DNA of 24,202 nucleotides, taken from positions 1-24,202 of the forward strand of contig JAKONM010000003.1 in assembly GCA_022701925.1 (NCBI GenBank), read 5' to 3'. Below the pieces are notes generated by a model. That model ran no database searches and was not told the DNA's origin. It saw only the letters and a list, made by a program, of their open reading frames with translations. The stretch is from Microbacteriaceae bacterium (GTDB taxonomy: Bacteria; Actinomycetota; Actinomycetes; Actinomycetales; Microbacteriaceae). A program made the position numbers and the translations under genes. Shown here in pieces: positions 18,085-24,202 of this stretch (the stretch's first letter is position 1; each line of letters begins with the position of its first letter).

Positions 18085-19815
18085 ATGCCGGTCCTGCGCA
18101 TCGCGCTGGCCCAGACGAACCCCGTCATGGGCTCCTTCATCGACAACGCCGAACGAGCGGTGGACGTGGTCCGCCGCGCCCACGAGCAGGGGGCCGACCT
18201 GGTCGCCTTCGGGGAGATGGCCCTGTCGGGCTACCCGATCGAGGACCTGGCCGTGCGGCCGTCGTTCCTCGCGGCGTCCCGCGACCACCTCACCGCCTTC
18301 GCGCGGCGGCTCGACGAGGAGGGGTGGGGCGACCTGCCGGTGATCGTCGGGTTCCCCGACGGCCCCTTCGCCCCGCGCCCCGACGACCGCGGCACCAGCC
18401 CGACGTCGATCGCCCAGAACTGCGCCGCCGTGCTGTTCCAGGGGCGGATCGCCGCACGGCAGGCGAAGTTCCACCTGCCGAACTACTCGGTGTTCGACGA
18501 GTACCGCAACTTCATCCCGGGCGACGAGCTGATCGTGCTGCGCCTCGGCGAGGTGGACGTCGCCCTGGCGATCTGCGAGGACATCTGGCGCGACGGCGGC
18601 CCCGTCAGCCGCGTCGCGGCCGCCGACGCGGGCGTGCTCGTGGTGATCAACGGCTCGCCCTACGAGCGGGACAAGGACGACCTGCGGCTGCCGCTGGTGC
18701 GCCGCCGGGCGGAGGAGACCGACACGGTCGTGGCCTACGTGAACCTCGTGGGCGGCCAGGACGACCTGGTCTTCGACGGCGACAGCGTCGTGGTCGACCG
18801 GGCCGGCCGGCTGCTGGCCCGTGCGCCGCAGTTCCGGGAGCACCTGCTGGTCGTCGACGTGGAGGCGGACGCGGCGACGCCCCCGACCCTGGTCGACGGC
18901 GTGACCCGCGTGCTGCTGCCGGCGCGCGAGGCCCCGCGGCCCCCGCTCGAGCGCGACGTCGCCGAGCCGCCGGACGACCTGCAGCAGGTGTGGGACGCCC
19001 TGGTGCTGGGCCTCCGCGACTACGTGGAGAAGAACCGGTTCCCGTCCGTGATCCTCGGCCTCTCCGGCGGCATCGACTCCTCGGCCGTGGCGGCGATCGC
19101 GGCGGACGCGATCGGCCCCGGGCGCGTGTTCGGCGTCTCCATGCCGAGCCGGTACTCGTCCGCGCACTCGCGGTCGGACTCCGACGACCTGGCGGAGCGG
19201 ATCGGGCTGCGCTACTCGACCGAGCCGATCGAGGGCCTGGTCGCGCCGTTCGAGCAGCAGCTGCACCTGGAGGGCCTGGCGGCCGAGAACATCCAGGCGC
19301 GCGTGCGCGGCATGATCCTGATGGCGCTGTCGAACCAGGACGGCCACCTGGTGCTGACCACCGGCAACAAGAGCGAGCTGGGGGTCGGGTACTCCACGAT
19401 CTACGGCGACTCGGTCGGCGGCTTCAACCCGCTGAAGGACGTGCCGAAGATGCTGGTCTGGGAGCTGTCCCGCTGGCGCAACGCCGCCGCCCTGCAGCGC
19501 GGCGAGACCCCGCCCATCCCCGAGAACGCGATCTCGAAGCCGCCGTCGGCCGAGCTGCGCATCGACCAGCGGGACGACGAGACGCTGCCCTCCTACGAGG
19601 TGCTGGACGAGATCCTCGACCGCTACATCACGCGGAAGCACAGCCGCGCGCAGCTGCTGGAGGCGGGCTTCGACCCGAAGGTCGTGGAGCAGGTCGTGGT
19701 GCTGACGGACCGCGCCGAGTGGAAGCGCCGCCAGGCCGCGATCGGGCCGAAGATCAGCCAGATGGCCTTCGGCCGCGACCGGCGCCTGCCGATCACCTAC
19801 CGCCCGCAGGGCTGA
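18085..19815 (+). CDS. nadE: NAD+ synthase, glutamine-hydrolysing
   Basis: Last step of NAD+ synthesis: amidation of nicotinate adenine dinucleotide using glutamine and ATP, in the cytoplasm; 576 residues. The N-terminal nitrilase-type glutaminase domain shows the triad Glu44 (FGEMALSGYP), Lys128 (AKFHLPNYSVFDEYR) and Cys164 (AICEDIWRDGG). The C-terminal synthetase domain has the PP-loop SGGIDSS at 327-333, TTGNKSELGVGYSTIYGD and GGFNPLKDVPK. It is shorter than the roughly 680-residue mycobacterial enzyme but normal for the common two-domain form. The ATG follows TAAACT by seven bases with no ribosome-binding site. Its glutamine requirement links it to the glutamine synthetase genes. panB follows after 44 bases with its own -10. 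Confidence 0.96.
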   Translation: MPVLRIALAQTNPVMGSFIDNAERAVDVVRRAHEQGADLVAFGEMALSGYPIEDLAVRPSFLAASRDHLTAFARRLDEEGWGDLPVIVGFPDGPFAPRPDDRGTSPTSIAQNCAAVLFQGRIAARQAKFHLPNYSVFDEYRNFIPGDELIVLRLGEVDVALAICEDIWRDGGPVSRVAAADAGVLVVINGSPYERDKDDLRLPLVRRRAEETDTVVAYVNLVGGQDDLVFDGDSVVVDRAGRLLARAPQFREHLLVVDVEADAATPPTLVDGVTRVLLPAREAPRPPLERDVAEPPDDLQQVWDALVLGLRDYVEKNRFPSVILGLSGGIDSSAVAAIAADAIGPGRVFGVSMPSRYSSAHSRSDSDDLAERIGLRYSTEPIEGLVAPFEQQLHLEGLAAENIQARVRGMILMALSNQDGHLVLTTGNKSELGVGYSTIYGDSVGGFNPLKDVPKMLVWELSRWRNAAALQRGETPPIPENAISKPPSAELRIDQRDDETLPSYEVLDEILDRYITRKHSRAQLLEAGFDPKVVEQVVVLTDRAEWKRRQAAIGPKISQMAFGRDRRLPITYRPQG

Positions 19816-19847
19816 CGGACCCGGAGCCGCCTCACCGCCGGGATCGG

Positions 19848-19853
19848 TAGCGT
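19848..19853 (+). promoter_or_regulatory. -10 box of a probable leaderless promoter, panB
   Basis: TAGCGT followed by six bases and the ATG at 19860, in the 44-base gap after nadE. Confidence 0.5.
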
Positions 19854-19859
19854 GCTCCG

Positions 19860-20672
19860 ATGGTCGATCCCAAGGCGAAGGTGCGCACGAGGCACTTCCT
19901 CGAGGCGAAGCGGGACGGCGTCCGCATCACCGGCCTCACCAGCTACGACACGAACACGGCGCGGATCTTCGACCGGGCGGGCATCGACTTCCTGCTGGTG
20001 GGCGACTCCGCGGGCAACACCGTGTTCGGCTACGACACCACCGTGCCCGTCACGAGCGACGAGCTGATCCCGCTCACCCGCGCGGTCGCCTCGTCGGTGC
20101 AGCGCGCGTTCGTGGTGGCCGACCTGCCGTTCGGCTCCTACGAGATCGGGCCGGAGCAGGCGCTGACCACCGCCGTGCGGTTCATGAAGGAGACGGGCGC
20201 CCACGCCGTGAAGCTGGAGGGCGGCCGGCGCAGCGCGCGCCAGATCGAGCGGATCGTCGAGGCCGGGATCCCCGTGATGGCGCACATCGGCTTCACCCCG
20301 CAGAGCGAGCACCGACTCGGCGGGCACCGCGTGCAGGGACGGGGCGCCGCCGCGGAGACGCTGCTCGACGACGCGAGGGCCGTCGAGGACGCCGGCGCCT
20401 TCGCCGTCGTCCTCGAGATGGTGCCCTCCGACACCGCCCGCCGCGCGACCGAAGCGCTGACGATCCCCACCATCGGCGTCGGCGCCGGGCCGCACGTCGA
20501 CGGCCAGCTGATGGTGTGGACCGACTTCGCCGGACTGACCGACGGCCGGGTGCCGCGCTTCGTGAAGCGCTACGCGGACCTCAGCGGGGTGCTGGCCGGC
20601 GCCGTCGCCGCCTTCCGCGAGGAGGTCGCCGACGGCGCCTATCCGGGCCCGGAGCACGAGTACCCCGAGTAG
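19860..20672 (+). CDS. panB: 3-methyl-2-oxobutanoate hydroxymethyltransferase
   Basis: First committed step of pantothenate (coenzyme A) synthesis: transfers a hydroxymethyl group from methylenetetrahydrofolate to 2-oxoisovalerate. It has 270 residues, normal for the TIM-barrel family. Visible motifs are TSYDTNTARIFDRAGIDFLL and VGDSAGNTVFGYDTT (Mg ligand Asp49), VADLPFGSYE, AVKLEGG, AHIGFTPQSEHRLGG, the catalytic Glu186 in VVLEMVPS, and TIGVGAGPHVDGQLMVWTD. The enzyme is cytoplasmic. The ATG at 19860 is preceded by TAGCGT at six bases and no Shine-Dalgarno. The stop lies ten bases from the stop of the convergent small gene. Confidence 0.96.
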   Translation: MVDPKAKVRTRHFLEAKRDGVRITGLTSYDTNTARIFDRAGIDFLLVGDSAGNTVFGYDTTVPVTSDELIPLTRAVASSVQRAFVVADLPFGSYEIGPEQALTTAVRFMKETGAHAVKLEGGRRSARQIERIVEAGIPVMAHIGFTPQSEHRLGGHRVQGRGAAAETLLDDARAVEDAGAFAVVLEMVPSDTARRATEALTIPTIGVGAGPHVDGQLMVWTDFAGLTDGRVPRFVKRYADLSGVLAGAVAAFREEVADGAYPGPEHEYPE

Positions 20673-20682
20673 CCCGGCCGCG

Positions 20683-20862
20683 TCAAGCGTTCTCGGCGTC
20701 CTCCTCCGCCATGCGGCGGCTGTTCTCGGCGATGCGCGCCGGCGCGCCCTCGGCCTCCTCGCGGGAGCCGTAGGGGCCGGCCCGGTCGGACCACGGCGAC
20801 TGCGCGCCCTGCTCGACCTCGCCGGTCCTCGTGTTGTACCACCACTGGTCGTCGTCGGCCAC
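20683..20862 (-). CDS. small acidic protein, 59 residues, WWYN/SPW motif family
   Basis: Short gene read directly from the minus strand: GTG at 20862, TGA at 20683-20685. The product begins ADDDQWWYNTRTGEVEQGAQ, continues SPWSDRAGPYGSREEAEGAP, and ends in a charged helix (ARIAENSRRMAEEDAENA). The pattern WWYN-x-TGxVExG-x-SPxxxRxGPY-xx-EEAE is one I recognise from small, SPOR-like conserved proteins of actinobacteria with no known function. It has no signal peptide or membrane segment. GGAGGGAG lies five bases before the start, a strong ribosome-binding site. It converges on panB and diverges from ppgK. Confidence 0.82.
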   Translation of the reverse strand: MADDDQWWYNTRTGEVEQGAQSPWSDRAGPYGSREEAEGAPARIAENSRRMAEEDAENA

Positions 20863-20923
20863 GGCCGCTCCCTCCGCCCGCCCGCGGGCCCGTCCCGCGG
20901 AGGCCTGGATGCTACGCGGGGGC

Positions 20924-20929
20924 TACTGT
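20924..20929 (+). promoter_or_regulatory. -10 box of a probable leaderless promoter, ppgK
   Basis: TACTGT ends seven bases before the GTG at 20937 and overlaps the in-frame GTG at 20928. If used, it would exclude the upstream codon as start. Confidence 0.5.
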
Positions 20930-20936
20930 GACGCTC

Positions 20937-21761
20937 GTGACGCAGGCGATCGGCATCGACATCGGCGGTACGGGCATCAAGGGCGGCCTGGTCGACCTGG
21001 AGCGCGGCGAGCTGATCAGCGACCGGGTGAAGCGGCCGACCCCGGAGGGCGGCGAGCCCGACGCCATCATGAAGGTCGTCACGAGCATCCTCGCCGACCT
21101 GCAGGAGGCCGCGGACACGGCCCCGATCGGGGTCTGCTTCCCCGCGGTCGTGCGCGACGGGCACACGATGTCGGCGGCGAACGTCTCGAAGAAGTGGATC
21201 GGGCTGGCCGCGGAGCGGCTCTTCGAGCAGTCGCTCGGCCACGACATCACCTTCGTGAACGACGCGGACGCGGCGGGCTACGCGGAGAGCGAGTTCGGGG
21301 CGGCCAAGGATGTCGACGGGCTGGTGATCATGACCACGCTGGGCACCGGCATCGGCTCGGCGATCATCTACCGCAACCTGCTGGTGCCGAACGCCGAGCT
21401 GGGGCACATCGACATCGGCGAGCACGCCGACTACGAGAAGTACGCGTCCAACGCGGTGCGGGAGGCGAAGGACCTCAGCTGGAAGCACTGGGCCGCCCGG
21501 TTGAAGCCCTACTACGAGACGCTCGAGCGGCTGTTCTCCCCGGACCTGATCATCGTGGGCGGCGGCGTCAGCAAGCACGCGGACGAGTTCCTGCCGCTGA
21601 TCGACATCGCGACCCCGCTGGTCCCCGCGGTGCTGCGCAACAACGCGGGCATCCTCGGCGCCGCGGCGCTGGCGGCGCACGGCGCGGGCGCGCGGCCCAC
21701 GAAGGGCGCCGAGCACCTGGTGCGGGAGACCAACGAGCGGGCGCCGTCCGTCTCCCTCTGA
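20937..21761 (+). CDS. ppgK: polyphosphate glucokinase
   Basis: ROK-family sugar kinase phosphorylating glucose with polyphosphate or ATP in the cytoplasm; 274 residues from this start. Seen: the phosphate-binding AIGIDIGGTGIKGGLVDL at the N-terminus, CFPAVVRDGHTMSAANVSKKWIG split over about 70-90, the catalytic-Asp loop FVNDADAAGYAE, TTLGTGIGSAII, the sugar-binding NAELGHIDIGE, and a second phosphate motif LIIVGGGVSKH. The segment EKYASNAVREAKDLSWKHWA is typical of PpgK rather than other ROK kinases, which more often carry a Cys-rich zinc motif there. An in-frame GTG at 20928 adds three residues; I prefer 20937 because TACTGT ends seven bases before it. rnpB begins about 15 bases after the stop. 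Confidence 0.94.
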   Translation: MTQAIGIDIGGTGIKGGLVDLERGELISDRVKRPTPEGGEPDAIMKVVTSILADLQEAADTAPIGVCFPAVVRDGHTMSAANVSKKWIGLAAERLFEQSLGHDITFVNDADAAGYAESEFGAAKDVDGLVIMTTLGTGIGSAIIYRNLLVPNAELGHIDIGEHADYEKYASNAVREAKDLSWKHWAARLKPYYETLERLFSPDLIIVGGGVSKHADEFLPLIDIATPLVPAVLRNNAGILGAAALAAHGAGARPTKGAEHLVRETNERAPSVSL

Positions 21762-21762
21762 C

Positions 21763-21768
21763 TACACT
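21763..21768 (+). promoter_or_regulatory. -10 box of rnpB
   Basis: TACACT begins two bases after the ppgK stop codon and ends eight bases before the first base of the RNA (GGAACGGGCC), the correct distance for a transcription start. Confidence 0.65.
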
Positions 21769-21776
21769 CGACCCCC

Positions 21777-22180
21777 GGAACGGGCCGGCAGACGGTCGCG
21801 TCGTCGTGCAGGGCCCCGCTCGCGGGGACCGGTGCGGCGCCGAGGAACGTCCGGGCTCCGCAGAGCAGGGCGGTGGGCAACACCCACCCGGGGTGACCCG
21901 AGAGCAAGTGCAACAGAGAGCAGACCGCCTCCGTCGGCCCCCGGGTCGGCGGCGGTAAGGGTGAAACGGTGGTGTAAGAGACCACCAGGGGTCCGTGTGA
22001 GCGGATCCGCTGGGTAAACCTCGCCCGGAGCAAGGTCGAACAGGGACCGATTCGGCTGCTCGCCGATGGTCCCGGGTGGACCGCTGGAGGGCCGCGGCAA
22101 CGCGTCCCCGAGAGAGATGGCCGTCACCGGCTCCCGCGAGGGGGTCGGTACAGAACCCGGCGTATCGCCGGCCCGTTTCC
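21777..22180 (+). ncRNA. rnpB: RNase P RNA, bacterial class A
   Basis: Catalytic RNA of ribonuclease P, which trims the 5' ends of pre-tRNAs. All universal core elements are readable in order: GAGGAACGTCCGGGCTCC (P4 5' strand), ACAGAGAGCAGACCGCC, GGTAAGGGTGAAACGGTGG with TAAGAGACCACC, GGGTAAACC, AGAGAGATGGCC, and ACAGAACCCGGCGTAT near the 3' end (P4 3' strand). The ends GGAACGGGCCGG and CCGGCCCGTTTCC pair as helix P1 with one bulge, which fixes the limits to within a few bases; about 404 nt is normal for actinobacterial class A. Its -10 box abuts the ppgK stop, and a GC-rich hairpin follows. Confidence 0.95.
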
Positions 22181-22186
22181 ACATGC

Positions 22187-22211
22187 CCGCGGCGGCGCGG
22201 ACCCGCCGCGG
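22187..22211 (+). terminator. hairpin after rnpB
   Basis: Nine-base-pair stem CCGCGGCGG/CCGCCGCGG (22187-22195, 22203-22211) with a 7-base loop starts seven bases after the RNA end. There is no T-run, and GC richness makes chance pairing possible. It could serve both rnpB and the convergent DUF1345 gene. Confidence 0.5.
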
Positions 22212-22231
22212 CCCCGCCGCGGCCCCGCCGC

Positions 22232-22879
22232 TCAGGCGGCCAGGCTGCCGACGAGGTTGATGGCGATGGCCAGCACGACCGCGCCCAGCACGTAGGACAG
22301 CAGCGTGTGGCCGAGCACCGTGCGGCGGATGACCGGATCGCCGATCGAGGTGTCGGACACCTGGTAGGTCATGCCCAGCGTGAAGCCCAGGTAGGCGAAG
22401 TCGGCGTAGGCGGGCAGCCTCCGCTGGTTGAAGTCGACGCCGCCGACCTCGCCGGAGTAGTACAGCGACGCGTAGCGCAGCGTGTACAGGGTGTGCACCG
22501 TCAGCCAGGAGGCGGCGACGCTCGCGAGTCCCAGCACCGCCGCGGCGACCTGCTCGCTCTGCCGCGCGGACACGAGCAGCAGGACGACGCCGCCGAGGCT
22601 CGCCAGGCTGGCGATCAGCAGCGCCAGGTGCGCCGAACCGGCGGTCGCGTCCTCCCGGGTCGCCCACCGCGCCGTGCGGGTCGCGTCCATCGGCCAGACC
22701 GCGGTCCAGGTCAGCGCCAGGAACACCGCGGCCGCCGCCAGCCACACCGCGACCGGCGCGTACTCCGCGCCGGCGGTGAGGGCGACGGGCACGCCGACGA
22801 GGACGCCGGCCGCGACCGCGATGAGCAGCCGCCGGCCCGCGGCGCCCGCGGGCCGACGATCAGCCGCGGGCTTCCGCAT
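22232..22879 (-). CDS. DUF1345 domain-containing membrane protein
   Basis: A 215-residue integral membrane protein of the DUF1345 family, function unknown. It has about five to six hydrophobic segments, the first at about 17-37 (RLLIAVAAGVLVGVPVALT) and the last at about 190-213. The family signature lies in the second half: VHTLYTLRYASLYYSG, then DFNQRRLPAYADFAYLGFTL and GMTYQVSDTSIGD, followed by RRTVLGHTLLSYVLG. The ATG at 22879 overlaps the end of the upstream coiled-coil gene by 20 bases in another frame, so the two are probably co-transcribed. It converges on rnpB with a GC-rich hairpin in between. Confidence 0.9.
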   Translation of the reverse strand: MRKPAADRRPAGAAGRRLLIAVAAGVLVGVPVALTAGAEYAPVAVWLAAAAVFLALTWTAVWPMDATRTARWATREDATAGSAHLALLIASLASLGGVVLLLVSARQSEQVAAAVLGLASVAASWLTVHTLYTLRYASLYYSGEVGGVDFNQRRLPAYADFAYLGFTLGMTYQVSDTSIGDPVIRRTVLGHTLLSYVLGAVVLAIAINLVGSLAA

Positions 22880-23612
22880 CCGCGCCCCGCACCAGGATGC
22901 AGTTGCTCTCCGGGTCGAGCACGACGGCGTCGGGGGCGGCAGCCCGCACCTGCGCGAGGTCCGCTCCGGTCAAGGCCATGTTGCTGCCCTGCGACACCCC
23001 GCCGATCAGCCGAGCGGCGCCGGTGCCGTAGCGGGTGCGCTGCCGGTCGTACAGCGCGACCAGGTCGGCGGGCAGCTCGGCGACCAGGGCGGTGCGCCGC
23101 TCCCCCGCTTCGGCCTGCTGGCGCTGCAGGCCGGCCAGCGCGTCGTCGCGGTCGGTCGCCAGCGCGGTCAGGCGCTGCTCGACCTCCGCCAGCGCGTCCG
23201 CGGTGGCGGAGGAACGCCCCTCCGCGACCTCGGCGGCCTCCATCAGGGCGAGCTCGTCGTCCTCCAGCGCCGACCGGCGGCGGGTGAGGCTGGCGATCTC
23301 CTGCTCCAGGCCCTGGGCGTCCTTCGCCGACGCGGTGGCGGCGAGTCGCGTGCGGTCGCGGTCCATCCGCTGCTCGACGGTGCGGACGTCGGCCTCGACG
23401 CGGCCGATGCGGGTGCGGAGGTCCTCCAGGACCCCGCGCTGCTCAGCGGCCTCCCGGCGCAGGCGCGAGCGCTCGGCCTCGGCGGCGGCGACCTCGGTGC
23501 CGGCACGCAGGCGTCGGGCGTGGCCGGCCGTGCGCCCCAACTCGTCGTCGATCGCCTGCAGGTCCAGCAGCCGCAGCTGCACCGACGGGGGCGCGGTGAT
23601 GCCGGTGCTCAT
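22860..23612 (-). CDS. coiled-coil protein of the CT398/C4-type zinc-ribbon family, ribbon cysteines lost
   Basis: A 250-residue cytoplasmic protein. Residues about 15-175 form a long antiparallel coiled coil rich in Arg, Glu and Ala (for example EAERSRLRREAAEQRGVLED), and TASAKDAQGLEQEIASL is the conserved hinge. The C-terminal domain reads GSNMALTGADLAQVRAAAPD and DPESNCILVRG, which aligns with the C4 zinc ribbon of this family. The CxxC pairs are gone, with GVSQGSNM in place of the first and only Cys238 left of the second, so zinc binding is unlikely. Members are often encoded beside Nif3-like proteins and RNase H genes; here the upstream gene is instead a membrane protein, joined by an ATGA overlap. 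TACCAT lies six bases before the ATG. Confidence 0.85.
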   Translation of the reverse strand: MSTGITAPPSVQLRLLDLQAIDDELGRTAGHARRLRAGTEVAAAEAERSRLRREAAEQRGVLEDLRTRIGRVEADVRTVEQRMDRDRTRLAATASAKDAQGLEQEIASLTRRRSALEDDELALMEAAEVAEGRSSATADALAEVEQRLTALATDRDDALAGLQRQQAEAGERRTALVAELPADLVALYDRQRTRYGTGAARLIGGVSQGSNMALTGADLAQVRAAAPDAVVLDPESNCILVRGADAEARG

Positions 23613-24202
23613 CCCTCGATGGTATCGGCGGGGTCGCGGCGACCGGACGTCGTGCCGGCCCCGCCCCGCGACAGCAGGCCGGCGACGGCGCCCAGCACGA
23701 GCGCGGCGACCAGCCCCACGAGCGGGCCGCCGCGCGCGCCGGTGGACGCGGCGAGGCCGGCCGCGTCGAGCAGCGGCGAGGCGGCGCCCGGCACCAGCCC
23801 GTCCGCCAGGGCCCAGCCGACCAGCACCGCCAGGGCGGCGACCGCGGCGGACGCGGGCGCCGTCCCCGTGCCGCCCGTCGTGCGGACCCCGGCCCAGGCG
23901 GCGACGGGCACCCCCGCCAGGCCCGCGCCCGCGAGCGCGACGGGCGCGGTCTGCGCGCCGACGGACAGCAGGCCCAGCGCCGCGGCGAGCGCCAGCAGTC
24001 CCGCCGCCAGCGCGCCGAGCCGGTCCCCCCCGCCGATCAGCCGCGCGGCCGCCGCGCCGGAGGAGCGCAGCAGCAGCACGGGCAGCGCCAGGGACGACCC
24101 GATCAGCACCACGCCCAGCGGCGCCGCGAGGCTGACGGCGCTGCCGTCCGACAGCGCGGACGCCAGCGCGTCGGCCGGGTCGCCGGAGGCGCCGCCCGCG
24201 AC
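23609..24202 (-). CDS. hydrophobic membrane protein, N-terminus beyond the window
   Basis: At least 197 residues are visible; the frame stays open to the right edge (upstream of 24112 it reads SGDPADALASALSDGSAVSL, then AAPLGVVLIGSSLALPVLL), so the start lies outside the window. The visible part has about five Ala/Leu/Val/Gly-rich segments suited to membrane helices, no charged catalytic motif, and a short cytoplasmic-looking tail (RRDPADTIEG). I do not recognise the family. The stop overlaps the next start by four bases (ATGA), so it is translationally coupled to the CT398-like gene. Confidence 0.6.
   Translation of the reverse strand, partial: VAGGASGDPADALASALSDGSAVSLAAPLGVVLIGSSLALPVLLLRSSGAAAARLIGGGDRLGALAAGLLALAAALGLLSVGAQTAPVALAGAGLAGVPVAAWAGVRTTGGTGTAPASAAVAALAVLVGWALADGLVPGAASPLLDAAGLAASTGARGGPLVGLVAALVLGAVAGLLSRGGAGTTSGRRDPADTIEG
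23619..23624 (-). promoter_or_regulatory. possible -10 box six bases before the CT398-like gene
   Basis: TACCAT on the minus strand ends six bases before the ATG at 23612, the same spacing as the other leaderless candidates. It lies inside the coding end of the upstream gene, so it may simply be coding sequence. Confidence 0.35.

Noticed and set aside
21512..22182. Minus-strand open frames across the rnpB region
   Set aside because: The sequence is fully explained by the RNase P RNA core elements on the plus strand.

Overview
This is a high-GC window with the codon use and gene content of an actinobacterium. Gene content and order (a primary sigma factor with lysine/alanine and acidic N-terminal repeats, PAC2, DUF4191, two glutamine synthetases around glnE, ppgK beside rnpB) point to Micrococcales, most likely Microbacteriaceae. 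The family is an inference; the phylum is clear. Nearly all DNA is coding chromosomal housekeeping sequence. I see no insertion sequence, phage gene, tRNA or CRISPR array.

Layout. (1) 1-4687, minus strand: a PAC2-family protein, an MFS transporter, the primary sigma factor RpoD and a MurT-like Mur ligase cut by the left edge. PAC2/MFS and rpoD/murT are each joined by a 4-bp GTGA stop/start overlap. (2) 4756-9362, plus: leucyl aminopeptidase, dihydrolipoyl dehydrogenase and an E2 acyltransferase, the shared core of the 2-oxoacid dehydrogenase complexes. (3) 9386-10552, minus: a membrane protein with a degenerate kinase-like domain. (4) 10656-13352, plus: DUF4191 membrane protein, a small membrane-anchored J-domain protein, and glnA1 behind a full tandem GlnR-type operator. 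(5) 13353-13723: the glnA1 terminator and the decayed C-terminal end of a DUF559-like nuclease gene. (6) 13724-18017, minus: glnA2 and glnE, overlapping by 32 bp. (7) 18085-20672, plus: nadE and panB, followed by a convergent 59-residue acidic protein (20683-20862, minus). (8) 20937-22180, plus: polyphosphate glucokinase and the RNase P RNA. (9) 22232-24202, minus: a DUF1345 membrane protein, a coiled-coil CT398/zinc-ribbon-family protein whose ribbon has lost its cysteines, and a hydrophobic protein running off the right edge.

How it works together. The centre is a nitrogen/glutamine module: GlnA1 carries the adenylylation tyrosine, GlnE is the enzyme that modifies it, GlnA2 lacks that site, and NadE consumes glutamine. 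It sits beside a 2-oxoacid dehydrogenase module in an order resembling the mycobacterial and streptomycete pepA/lpd/dlaT...glnA1-glnE-glnA2...panB neighbourhood. The lipB-lipA pair often found there is absent, and the J-domain gene sits where an RDD-family gene is common.

The most striking non-coding pattern is a TANNNT hexamer ending exactly 6-7 nt before the start codon of seven genes, which is the geometry of leaderless transcription. No wholly new multi-gene system is evident. The best candidates for new biology are the membrane pseudokinase, the J-domain membrane protein, and the loss of zinc-ribbon cysteines in two unrelated proteins.
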